From NCBI RefSeq assembly GCF_004342605.1, contig NZ_SLZL01000007.1, positions 186,001 through 250,000 on the forward strand: a stretch of 64,000 nucleotides of DNA, in the 5' to 3' direction. Below the pieces are notes generated by a model. The model saw nothing but the letters and a program-made list of their open reading frames with translations. It ran no database searches and was not told where the DNA came from. Made by a program: the position numbers and the translations under genes. The DNA is from Caulobacter sp. BK020. Lineage in GTDB: Bacteria; Pseudomonadota; Alphaproteobacteria; Caulobacterales; Caulobacteraceae. Shown in pieces: positions 35,378 to 42,140 of this stretch; position 1 is the stretch's first letter; each line of letters opens with the position of its first letter.

Positions 35378-35880
35378 GCGACGCGACCTTGCTGAGCGCC
35401 AATCGCGGGTTCGGCTGCCGGCATGGCTTCTGGCAGCATTTGAAGGGCATGAAGACCACCAGCAGTCTGGCCCACGTCGTCAAAACCCGCCGCGAGGAAG
35501 CACTGCCCTGGACGCGCGGTCCGAGAGCGACCGCGCGCCGTCTTGGCGGCGTCCACAAATGTCACCATCCCGAGCGATGGCGGCTCCCCGTAATAGGCCC
35601 GCGTCGCGGCCACGGCCTGGCGGATCAGGTCAGACGAAAGGCCTGCACCTTCGTTACGAAAGGCCGCACACATCCAAGCCCCTGCCCAGGCGTGCTTAAC
35701 CCACTCCGCCTTGGGCCAGCCTGTGACCCAGTACGCCCGCCCGGTTGCAGTCAGCGCTTTGAAAACAACGCAGCTGCCGGTGGCCACGAACTGCGTCGCG
35801 CCAACTGTCTGACGCGAATAGTGACGGTCGGCGATCTCGCGCGCGAACGGGTCCGCTCTCCAGGACTGCTGCCAAATCAC
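35374..35880 (-). CDS. Phage protein with FRNEG motif, possible GNAT-like/Mom-like fold
   Basis: I place the start at the GTG at 35880, which overlaps the primase stop by 4 bp (GTGA). The 168-residue product reads VIWQQSWRADPFAREIADRH, HYSRQTVGATQFVATGS, AWMCAAFRNEGAGLSSDLI, MVTFVDAAKT and PGQCFLAAGFDDVGQTAGG. The RHYSR...FRNEG...SS-LI...P-G-CF--AGF pattern is one I have seen in uncharacterised phage and actinobacterial proteins. The G-CF-AGF end resembles GNAT folds, including Mu Mom. Function unproven; replication or DNA modification is plausible from context. Longer upstream in-frame starts lie inside the primase gene and are rejected. Confidence 0.65.
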   Translation of the reverse strand: MIWQQSWRADPFAREIADRHYSRQTVGATQFVATGSCVVFKALTATGRAYWVTGWPKAEWVKHAWAGAWMCAAFRNEGAGLSSDLIRQAVAATRAYYGEPPSLGMVTFVDAAKTARGRSRTARPGQCFLAAGFDDVGQTAGGLHALQMLPEAMPAAEPAIGAQQGRVA

Positions 35881-36977
35881 CCACGCACCCAATCGTTGAA
35901 GTCGTTGCCCACGGCCGCGCCCACCACCTTGAGGGGGCGGCCGGCGGCTTGTGAGCGCCAGTGTTGTTCCACGCGCTCGAAGGCCTTCAGGGCTTCGGGC
36001 TTCCAGTCGTTGTCCTTCAACAGGATCACGGCGCTGGCGCAGGGGGGCCATTCCAGCAGGCCCATCAGGCTCAGCGATCCGGCCGCCCAGGCGCGATAGT
36101 CGGGCCGCGCCACGGCGCAGGTCAGGGTGGTCTCGATCCCCTCGCCGATCAGCAGCGGGTCAAAGCGTTTGCGCTCCGCCGCCTCGCTGGGGCTCATCAG
36201 GCTGGGGCCCTGGGTCAAGCGAATGGCCGCGCCGCTGATCTGACCGCGCATCTTCTTGGCCGGGGTCACCGGGGCCTTGCCGCCGCCGTCGGGCGCCAGC
36301 CAGGTCAGGTGCAGACCCGCCAGGCTGGACCGCCGCGTCATGTGGCTGACCATGGCCGGCCAGGTGGTCACCTCGCCCGTCTCGTCGTCCAGGTGGTCGC
36401 AGGCCGGATCGAAGCGCAGGGCGCCGGGGATCTTGGGCAGGCGCGACAGGTCGATGCCCCGCGCCTGGCGCAGATAGGTTTCCGCCAGCGTGCCGGCGAT
36501 CGGCTCCAGGCCCAGCCAGTACTTCAGCAGCTTCTGGCGGCGGGCGCTGGCCTGCTCGCCGTTGCGGGCCTCGGCGGCCTTGCGATTGGCTTCCTCGCGG
36601 GCCCGGTCCTGGTCGGCCTGGGCCTTGGTGCGTACGTCGCCCTTGCCCCAGCCCAGCCATTCCAGGCACCACCAATAGGTGCTCATCTTGTCGGCGTGGC
36701 GCTCGCAGCGGGCGACCAGGTCGAAGATGTCGCCGCCGTCCTTGGTGGCGAAATCGTGCCAGCCGCCGGCGTCCAGGCCCGGCACGTCGCGCACGGCGAT
36801 GTTGAAGCTGCCCGGCCGGCGATCGTCGCGCCAGGGGTTCACCGGCCAGATGCGGCCCTGGAAGTCAGGGCGCGACTGGCCAAAGCCGAAGCGGTCCAGC
36901 AGCCGCGGCAAGGTCTGCTGCATCGCGGCCTTGACCACGGGCCAGGCGTAGGGGAGTTCGCGGCGGGAGGCGGTCAT
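35877..36977 (-). CDS. Toprim-domain DNA primase
   Basis: A 366-residue protein. The N-terminal WPVNPWRDDRRPGSFNIAVR and WHDFATKDGGDIFDLVARC resemble the DUF7146/zinc-less CHC2-like region of phage primases. KYWLGLEPIAGTLAETYLRQARGI follows, then a Toprim core, DPLLIGEGIETTLTCAVA with its catalytic Glu, and SAVILLKDNDWKPEALKAFE. It would make primers for the ATPase encoded downstream. The start overlaps the methyltransferase stop by 4 bp. Confidence 0.82.
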   Translation of the reverse strand: MTASRRELPYAWPVVKAAMQQTLPRLLDRFGFGQSRPDFQGRIWPVNPWRDDRRPGSFNIAVRDVPGLDAGGWHDFATKDGGDIFDLVARCERHADKMSTYWWCLEWLGWGKGDVRTKAQADQDRAREEANRKAAEARNGEQASARRQKLLKYWLGLEPIAGTLAETYLRQARGIDLSRLPKIPGALRFDPACDHLDDETGEVTTWPAMVSHMTRRSSLAGLHLTWLAPDGGGKAPVTPAKKMRGQISGAAIRLTQGPSLMSPSEAAERKRFDPLLIGEGIETTLTCAVARPDYRAWAAGSLSLMGLLEWPPCASAVILLKDNDWKPEALKAFERVEQHWRSQAAGRPLKVVGAAVGNDFNDWVRG

Positions 36978-37638
36978 GCGGCGGCCCTCGCCGCCGTGAC
37001 CTGGGCCAGAAGCTGGCGGCCCAGGAATTCGGTGTAGGCCGGCGGAATGGCCTGCGCGATCTCAGCGCGCGTGGCGGGCCAGTCTATGCCCATGGCGGCG
37101 GCGCCGTCCGCACGACGGAAATTGTTCCCCGCCACGCAGATCATCTTCGCGCCCGCCGCGAACGAACTGTAGCCACGGCCCGCGTTCGTGCTGCCCCGAA
37201 CACGAGGTGTGGGCCGCTGGGGCGTCAGGGCGAAGAACGAGCACTCGAACAGACGGCGGCGATACACCCGAAGGCCGAACATCGGCCCATCCAGAACGAC
37301 AGGGTCGATCAGCGGCGCACCGACGACATTTTCAATGATGTACGGCTTGCCGCTTCGGACCAGCAGCGCGCGGGTCGGCTCGATCAGGTCGAGGTGTCGA
37401 CCAGGGCCGTGAATGTGCACCGTGGCCGAATGTTCCTGGCACGGAGGGCTCGCATGAATGGCGTCAAAGCTCGCCAGGAATGCAGGATCGAGCGTCATGA
37501 CGTCGGCCTGCCGAAATTCGAACGGGTACGACGGGCGCGGCTCGATATCCACGCCAACCACGTCGAAGCCAGCGAGATGGTAGCCGTAGCCCGCCCCCCC
37601 GCGCAGCAGAACAGGTCCAGAAGCCGCGGCCTACTCAT
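36974..37638 (-). pseudogene. C5 cytosine DNA methyltransferase, frameshifted at a G7 tract
   Basis: From the ATG at 37638 the frame reads MSRPRLLDLFCCAGG and then shifts. In the next frame the homology continues as AGYGYHLAGFDVVGVDIEPR and runs to the stop at 36974. The break is exactly at seven consecutive C on the + strand (37594-37600); eight would restore motif I (DLFCCAGGAGYGYH). Further motifs are intact: SPPCQEHS with the catalytic Cys, IIENVVGAPL, and YRRRLFEC. About 221 residues if repaired. Possible explanations: sequencing error in a homopolymer, a recent mutation, or slipped-strand phase variation. It is coupled to the upstream small gene by an ATGA overlap. Confidence 0.8.
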
Positions 37639-37805
37639 CGCAGCACCTCGTCGCCGGGTTCGAAATCTTCGTCGAGCTCGCGGCCCTCGTCGGCCGCGTC
37701 CAGGGCGTCGAGCATGTCGATCGCCGTCTCGGCGACGTATTCCAGCCAGTCCCTAAGGGTGGCCGCACGCGCTCTGTCGCAGGCCAGGCGGAGGCGCGTG
37801 CTCAT
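37635..37805 (-). CDS. Very small acidic protein upstream of the methyltransferase
   Basis: A 56-residue product reading MSTRLRLACDRARAATLRDW at the N-terminus, then an acidic tail (DALDAADEGRELDEDFEPGD). It overlaps the HNH gene stop by 4 bp at its start, and its own TGA overlaps the methyltransferase ATG. This tight coupling supports a real gene. No family recognised. Confidence 0.6.
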   Translation of the reverse strand: MSTRLRLACDRARAATLRDWLEYVAETAIDMLDALDAADEGRELDEDFEPGDEVLR

Positions 37806-38110
37806 GCCCGCGCCTCCGCCCGCCGCGCCGCGGCGTTCCTCAGCCGGTGCTGCAGGTCATAGGTGTTGTGGCAGCGCTGGCACCACGCCCTCAGGTTCTC
37901 GTCGGCGCAGTTCTCCGGCGTATGGTCGAGGTGGGCCGTGGTCAGAACGACGCGCGAGCCGGTCACCGGGTGCGGCTCGCCATGCTTGGCCCGGCAGGCC
38001 GGATACATCGGCGAGCCCTCGCAGCGCCAGCCGGCGCGCTCTTTCTTGCCGCGGCTGATCGCGGGCCAGTCGGCGGGATAGCGGCGGCGGTTTTCAGGAC
38101 GGATCGGCAT
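37802..38110 (-). CDS. HNH endonuclease
   Basis: A 102-residue protein with a zinc/HNH core: AGWRCEGSPMYPACRAKHGE, VLTTAHLDHTPENC, ADENLRAWCQRCHNTYD. HLDHTPEN...LRAWCQRCHN gives the His-Asn-His set with paired cysteines. Small HNH proteins in phages act in packaging or DNA cleavage. Here it lies in the replication operon, overlapping the preceding gene by 17 bp. Confidence 0.85.
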   Translation of the reverse strand: MPIRPENRRRYPADWPAISRGKKERAGWRCEGSPMYPACRAKHGEPHPVTGSRVVLTTAHLDHTPENCADENLRAWCQRCHNTYDLQHRLRNAAARRAEARA

Positions 38111-38732
38111 CAGGCGGCCCCTCGCTGGCGGCGCGGCCCAGCAGCGCCGCGCCCTGGCCCGCCTCGACGGCGGCCAGCTGGGCTTCGGTCTGGTCGCACA
38201 GCCGCCGCCAGGCAGCCTGGGCGTCTTCCTTGCGGGCGATGGCCGACAGCATGGCGTCCAGCTCGGGATCTAGCGCCGACAGCAGCGGCGGCGGGGCGGC
38301 GCCGGCCTGGGCGGCCAGGCGGCGCGCCCCCTCCAGCTCGCGCCGCGCGGCGGCATAGGCGCGGCTGGCCAGGCGCAGCTGGATTTCCGCCGTCAGGGCG
38401 TCCAGCTCGATCGACAGCGGCCCATCCCCGTCGCCGCGGGCGTCCTCGACCCAGCGCACGTGCTCGCGGATGGTCTTGCGGGTCAGGCGCGAGACGTTGG
38501 CCAGGGCGTGCTGGCTGATCTCGGCCGCCACCTGGGCCAGGTAGCAGCTCAGCCGCCGGGCCCGGATCAGCTCCAGGCCGGCCCGCGTCTCGCCGCCACC
38601 GGCATATTGCACGGCCGTCAGCCGCACCCCCTCATGATCGGCGACCACGGCCGCCACCACCATCCACCGCCCCCGCGCCACGGCGTAGGCCTCGGGCTGG
38701 ATCTTCCGTTCGCTGCTGGCGCCCCCCGACAT
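38094..38732 (-). CDS. DNA-binding protein resembling DnaA domain IV
   Basis: A 212-residue protein. IRARRLSCYLAQVAAEISQHALANVSRLTRKTIREHVRWVEDAR (about residues 55-98) resembles the C-terminal HTH of DnaA (R-IA-YL-HV...SL--I---FGRDRTTV-HA---IED). A helical segment follows (LDALTAEIQLRLASRAYAAA), then a long Ala-rich coil. It may recognise the phage origin or regulate early genes. It is encoded right after the switch and upstream of the primase and ATPase. The resemblance is by eye only. Confidence 0.6.
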   Translation of the reverse strand: MSGGASSERKIQPEAYAVARGRWMVVAAVVADHEGVRLTAVQYAGGGETRAGLELIRARRLSCYLAQVAAEISQHALANVSRLTRKTIREHVRWVEDARGDGDGPLSIELDALTAEIQLRLASRAYAAARRELEGARRLAAQAGAAPPPLLSALDPELDAMLSAIARKEDAQAAWRRLCDQTEAQLAAVEAGQGAALLGRAASEGPPDADPS

Positions 38733-38735
38733 GGC

Positions 38736-39128
38736 TCAGTCCTCCATGTCGTCGATGTCGCGGCGCTTTCGCAGGGCCGGCGGCGGCGCCATCAGCTCAG
38801 GGCGGAGCATCAGCCGGTTGATCGCGCCCGCGGCCCGGCTCACCGGATTGACCCAGCCGTTGGCCAGGCTGGCGTGGTCGGCCAGCTTGTCGGCGTTCTC
38901 GGCGCGTCCGGCGTCGTCCAGGGCCACGAAGGTGGTCGCGAACTTCCACAGCAGGATGCAATGGCCGCGACCCAGGTCGTCGGCGGTCGGCGGCACGGCC
39001 TTGCCGGCCTTCTTGGCGGCGCGGCGCAACCGCGCCACCGCGCGAGACGGCTTGCGGGCGACGGCCCAGGCCTCGGCGACGAAAGCCCGCCAGGTGGCGG
39101 CGTCGGTCTCTGTCCAGAAGACGGTCAT
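38736..39128 (-). CDS. Hypothetical early phage protein
   Basis: A 130-residue protein: MTVFWTETDAATWRAFVAEA, a basic middle (SRAVARLRRAAKKAGKAVPP) and a helical second half (LASLANGWVNPVSRAAGAIN-like region). It is the second gene of the leftward early operon, 3 bp before the DnaA-like gene. No family recognised. A parS-like site lies 36 bp upstream of its start. Confidence 0.6.
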   Translation of the reverse strand: MTVFWTETDAATWRAFVAEAWAVARKPSRAVARLRRAAKKAGKAVPPTADDLGRGHCILLWKFATTFVALDDAGRAENADKLADHASLANGWVNPVSRAAGAINRLMLRPELMAPPPALRKRRDIDDMED

Positions 39129-39163
39129 GACGCCACCGCCTCGCCGCGATCGGCGTTAACGAT

Positions 39164-39179
39164 GTTTTCACGTGGAACA
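39164..39179. promoter_or_regulatory. parS-like site in front of the leftward early genes
   Basis: GTTTTCACGTGGAACA shares 13 of 16 positions with the general ParB-binding consensus TGTTTCACGTGAAACA. It shares its right half with the perfect palindrome at 40496-40511. It lies in the 64-bp gap after the Cro-like gene. It could be an operator for a phage regulator or a genuine ParB site. Confidence 0.4.
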
Positions 39180-39192
39180 GCGTTCGGCGTGT

Positions 39193-39405
39193 TCATTGGG
39201 CCACGCCAATCATGTCTTCGGCGGTCAGGGGGGCGCGTTCACGCTCCGCCAGAGCCAGGACAGCGCCCTGGTGCTCGGCTGGGATCAGGCCGCCGCCACG
39301 GTTCGCCCACTTGTGAACCGCGTCCGTCGTCAAATCGCAGGCGTGAGCAATTTTCTTGACGCCCAGGTGGCGTATGGCCTTGCGCGCTGGAGCTTCGCCG
39401 TCCAT
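39193..39405 (-). CDS. Cro-like HTH regulator
   Basis: A 70-residue protein, KAIRHLGVKKIAHACDLTTD followed by AVHKWANRGGGLIPAEHQGA, has the Cro/DicC-type helix-turn-helix with the W-x-N recognition helix end. It is divergent from the S24 repressor, with operators between them, so it is the likely lytic-side regulator. AGGA lies 9 bases before the ATG. Confidence 0.8.
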   Translation of the reverse strand: MDGEAPARKAIRHLGVKKIAHACDLTTDAVHKWANRGGGLIPAEHQGAVLALAERERAPLTAEDMIGVAQ

Positions 39406-39417
39406 TGATGCGATCCT

Positions 39418-39492
39418 GTCTAGACGTTTCGTCCAGACGAGGCATCAAGTGATTTGGTCAAACGCGCAACTGCGACATGAAGACAATTTGTC
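39418..39492. promoter_or_regulatory. Switch operators between Cro-like and repressor genes
   Basis: GTCTAGACG (39418-39426) and CGTCCAGAC (39430-39438) form an inverted pair with 8 of 9 matches around TTT. GACAATTTGTC (39482-39492) is a second short palindrome, touching the repressor ATG. The half-site recurs as CGTCTAGAC at 40521-40529 near the rightward operon. Likely repressor/Cro operators overlapping both promoters. Confidence 0.6.
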
Positions 39493-39493
39493 C

Positions 39494-40105
39494 ATGCTCT
39501 ATCGCATGGACATTTCCGATCTTCCCGAACGCCTGCGCCGCATCGGCAAGAAACAGGCCGACCTGTCGCGGTTCACGGGCATTGACCCATCGAGCCTGAC
39601 CAAGACCATCAACGGCACCCGTCAGCTCAAGGCGGACGAGCTGCTGAAGATCGAGGAGTTCTTCAGCACCAGCGGCGCCACCTCCGAAACCCCCGTCGCC
39701 AACCTGGCCGGGCGTCGTCGCGCGCCGCAGACCCGCGTGCCGGTCTATGGTTACGCGGCTCCCCAGGGCGACGAGCACATCAGCTTCAGCCCCGACAAGA
39801 TCATCGACTGGATAGACCCACCGCCGTTCTGGTCCGGCGCTGGTGATCTGGTGGCCGTCCGCGCCCTGGGCGACAGCATGGAGCCGCGACTATTCGCCGG
39901 GGAGATCGCCATTGCGCATATAGGCCTCAGCCCAGGCCGCGGCCGCGATTGTCTGATCGAATTCACCGACGGAACGGTTCAGATCAAGGTCTACAAGAGC
40001 CAGAAGGACGGGCAGGTCTTCGTCCAGCAGTTCAACCCGGATCGGCTGATCTCCATTCCCGCCACCAAGGTCCGGGCGCTGCACGCGATCACCTGGCGAA
40101 ACTAG
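39494..40105 (+). CDS. Prophage repressor, XRE HTH plus S24/LexA-type peptidase domain
   Basis: A 203-residue protein from the ATG at 39494 (an ATG at 39506 is also possible). Residues about 10-55 are an HTH (LRRIGKKQADLSRFTGIDPS SLTK). Residues about 85-200 are an S24 domain with ALGDSMEPRLFAGE (Ser128) and VQIKVYKS (Lys165). The 37-residue Ser-Lys spacing equals that of LexA. This predicts RecA-stimulated self-cleavage and SOS induction. Longer upstream in-frame starts would overlap the Cro-like gene and operators, so they are not used. Confidence 0.88.
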   Translation: MLYRMDISDLPERLRRIGKKQADLSRFTGIDPSSLTKTINGTRQLKADELLKIEEFFSTSGATSETPVANLAGRRRAPQTRVPVYGYAAPQGDEHISFSPDKIIDWIDPPPFWSGAGDLVAVRALGDSMEPRLFAGEIAIAHIGLSPGRGRDCLIEFTDGTVQIKVYKSQKDGQVFVQQFNPDRLISIPATKVRALHAITWRN

Positions 40106-40494
40106 AGCACCGGCCCCAGATTCCACGCCACGAGCGCCAACACGGCGAAGACGCCCTGCACGGCAAGGGCGTCACGGATCACGTCAGGCCAGCTGTCGTG
40201 CGACCTATAGCCACGACTCCAACCGCGCGCTGCGGTGGAAATGTCGAAAGCCTCGCGAGCCGCCGCCTCCTCATCAGGTGATAGCGGCTGCTTTTCGTGG
40301 CTTCGGACGACCATGCACGACGCCGCACCCAACACCGTACCGGCCAAGACATACGACATCGGTCCGAAGGCGTAGCTGCCGATCAGACCGAAGGCCGCTA
40401 GCAGCGCCAGCGCGAAGAGGGGCCACGGCCCGTAGAGGCGTTCCGAGCGCATGCCAAAAGCTTCACACACCGACGCCTTGCCATCTATCGCCAT
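40102..40494 (-). CDS. Small membrane protein in the immunity region
   Basis: A 130-residue protein from the ATG at 40494 (alternative ATG at 40452). Three hydrophobic helices are visible: PLFALALLAAFGLIGSYAFG, YVLAGTVLGAASCMVV and GVFAVLALVAWNLGPVL. Between the second and third is a charged segment (EKQPLSPDEEAAAREAFDI). It is convergent with the repressor, sharing 4 bp at the ends, and a perfect palindrome abuts its start. Membrane proteins beside phage repressors are often superinfection-exclusion factors, but this is inference. No family recognised. Confidence 0.6.
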   Translation of the reverse strand: MAIDGKASVCEAFGMRSERLYGPWPLFALALLAAFGLIGSYAFGPMSYVLAGTVLGAASCMVVRSHEKQPLSPDEEAAAREAFDISTAARGWSRGYRSHDSWPDVIRDALAVQGVFAVLALVAWNLGPVL

Positions 40495-40495
40495 T

Positions 40496-40575
40496 TGTTC
40501 CACGTGGAACATAGACTTGACGTCTAGACAAAATCGACACAGGTTCCATTCCGTCATCGCGTTTCACGCGAAACA
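40496..40575. promoter_or_regulatory. Two parS-like palindromes and an operator half-site before gapR-like gene
   Basis: TGTTCCACGTGGAACA (40496-40511) is a perfect 16-bp palindrome matching 14 of 16 bases of the ParB consensus. CGTTTCACGCGAAACA (40560-40575) also matches 14 of 16. Between them, CGTCTAGAC (40521-40529) repeats the switch operator half-site. The region separates the leftward membrane-protein gene from the rightward operon and must contain its promoter. Confidence 0.5.
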
Positions 40576-40592
40576 CCAACGGGAGGGGCCAC

Positions 40593-40862
40593 GTGTCCGA
40601 CGCCAACACACCGCATGCCGACGTGCTAAACAGCACCGCGCAGGGCCAGCTGAAGTCGATCATCGACCGCGTCGAGCGGCTGGAGACCGAGAAGGCCGCG
40701 ATCGCCGATCAGATCAAGGAGGTCTACGCCGAGGCCAAGGGCAACGGTTTCGACGTCGCCGTGCTGCGCAAGGTGGTCGCCCTGCGCAAGATCGACCGCG
40801 CCAAGCGCCAGGAGGTCGACGCGATCCTGGATCTCTACCTCTCCGCCATCGGGGAGGTCTGA
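40593..40862 (+). CDS. GapR-like nucleoid-associated protein (DUF2312), phage copy
   Basis: An 89-residue protein from a GTG at 40593 with GGGAGGGG ahead. QLKSIIDRVERLETEKAAIADQIKEVYAEAK and GFDVAVLRKVVALRKIDRAK are diagnostic of DUF2312/GapR. GapR is a dimeric/tetrameric coiled-coil DNA clamp that follows overtwisted DNA in Caulobacter. Its length equals the chromosomal family. It is the first gene of the rightward operon and may help phage replication or interfere with host chromosome organisation. Confidence 0.88.
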   Translation: MSDANTPHADVLNSTAQGQLKSIIDRVERLETEKAAIADQIKEVYAEAKGNGFDVAVLRKVVALRKIDRAKRQEVDAILDLYLSAIGEV

Positions 40863-40865
40863 GCC

Positions 40866-41186
40866 GTGGCCAAGCCCAAGCCTACCCTTCACTGGGGCAT
40901 CCTTCGCGGGATCTACGGCAGCGAACGAGACGTCATGCGGGTCACCAAGCAGACCGACCGCCAGGTCAGCGGTGTCCGTCGCGGCGACATCACCGCCATC
41001 ACGGTCAAGAGCGACCGCGTCCTGGCCACCTTCGCCACCGAGGAACTGGCCCTGGAGGCCATCGAGCGCGAGCGCCAGGTTCGTGAGGCCTGGGAGCCCC
41101 GTCGCCGCGAGGCTACGGCCAACGAGGTGCGCGTGCACCGCGAGGCGCGCGAGGCTTGCCTGGCCGCCCTGCGCGGGGAGGTCTGA
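40866..41186 (+). CDS. Hypothetical early phage protein
   Basis: A 106-residue protein from a GTG, 3 bp after the gapR-like stop. TLHWGILRGIYGSERDVMRV precedes RVLATFATEELALEAIERER and a charged helix (WEPRRREATANEVRVHREAR). GGGGAGG precedes its start. No family recognised. Confidence 0.65.
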   Translation: MAKPKPTLHWGILRGIYGSERDVMRVTKQTDRQVSGVRRGDITAITVKSDRVLATFATEELALEAIERERQVREAWEPRRREATANEVRVHREAREACLAALRGEV

Positions 41187-41189
41187 GCC

Positions 41190-41399
41190 GTGGCCCCCTA
41201 CAGCCCGCCGCCCCGCGATGACGACGTCGTCGCCTGGGACAGCCGCCGCGGCGTCTTCCTGGTCCGGGACCGCCCGGCCCCGCGCCGGGGCGAGCCCGCC
41301 ACCCTGGGCGAGAAGATCCTCGTGCTGGCGGCCGTGAACCTGTGGTTCTGGACCGTCGGCCTCAAGGGCGCCCTGGCGATCTGGGAGCGGCTGTCATGA
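41190..41399 (+). CDS. Small single-pass membrane protein
   Basis: A 69-residue protein from a GTG, 3 bp after the previous stop. The polar N-terminus (PPPRDDDVVAWDSRRGVFLV) precedes one membrane helix (ILVLAAVNLWFWTVGLKGAL). Its stop overlaps the next start (ATGA). Function unknown. Confidence 0.6.
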   Translation: MAPYSPPPRDDDVVAWDSRRGVFLVRDRPAPRRGEPATLGEKILVLAAVNLWFWTVGLKGALAIWERLS

Positions 41400-41758
41400 G
41401 CGCCCCGCGCTTCGCCCTGGGCCAGGGCTTCCAGCCCGACGCCCGCTGCGCCGACATCGCCGCCCTGGTCGACACCCTGCTGGACCGCCTGGCCGACGCC
41501 GGCCACGTGGGGGCGTCGATCAAGCTGCGCGACTGCAACGTCGCCCGCGACGCCCAGCACGCCAGCGGCCCCTGCCTGTCGGTGGGGATCGTCGGCGCCG
41601 ACGGCGCCATGCTCGAGCACGGCTTCGCCTATCTGTTCCTGCCGCCCGTCGCCGACCAGCACGACCTGGTCGCCCGGGCCCTGGCGCCCACCGGCTATGT
41701 GCGCGTGCGCCGCACGGCCACCGTCTTCACCCTTTCCGATCACAGGAGGGCCGCATGA
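41396..41758 (+). CDS. Hypothetical early phage protein
   Basis: A 120-residue protein starting at the ATG at 41396 (MSAPRFALGQGFQPDARCAD), coupled to the previous gene by a 4-bp overlap. It has alternating helices and strands (DTLLDRLADAGHVGASIKLR, VARALAPTGYVRVRRTATVF). An in-frame upstream ATG at 41342 is rejected because of the overlap it would cause. No family recognised. Confidence 0.6.
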   Translation: MSAPRFALGQGFQPDARCADIAALVDTLLDRLADAGHVGASIKLRDCNVARDAQHASGPCLSVGIVGADGAMLEHGFAYLFLPPVADQHDLVARALAPTGYVRVRRTATVFTLSDHRRAA

Positions 41759-42138
41759 GCGCCGCCATGCCCCGCCTGGACCAGGCCTGGGCCCGCTCGG
41801 TCCAGGTCGAGATCGACCGCCACACGCCGCACGCCCGGTTCCTGACCGGCGTCCAGAGCGTCGCCCACCACCAGATCGACTTCGGCCTGGTGGTCAGCGT
41901 CACCGCCCTGCCGCCCGGCAGCCTGGAGCCCGACTGGCTGGTAACCGGCGAGGGAAACCTGCTGACCGCCATGGGCGAGCGCACGTGGAACAGCCTGCTG
42001 ACCCTGGCGCAGGAACTGGCAGACCACCCGGCCACCCACCTGGACGGCTTCGCGGCCGTCTTCCTGCACCCCAAGGCGATCACCGCCGCCCGCGAGGCCC
42101 TGCTGGCGCCGCAGGGCGGGAAGAAGGAGGCAGCTTAG
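41755..42138 (+). CDS. Hypothetical early phage protein
   Basis: A 127-residue protein: RSVQVEIDRHTPHARFLTGV, IDFGLVVSVTALPPGSLEPD, LLTLAQELADHPATHLDGFA. Its ATG overlaps the preceding TGA by 4 bp, and AGGAGGG lies just ahead. No family recognised. Confidence 0.6.
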   Translation: MSAAMPRLDQAWARSVQVEIDRHTPHARFLTGVQSVAHHQIDFGLVVSVTALPPGSLEPDWLVTGEGNLLTAMGERTWNSLLTLAQELADHPATHLDGFAAVFLHPKAITAAREALLAPQGGKKEAA

Positions 42139-42140
42139 CC

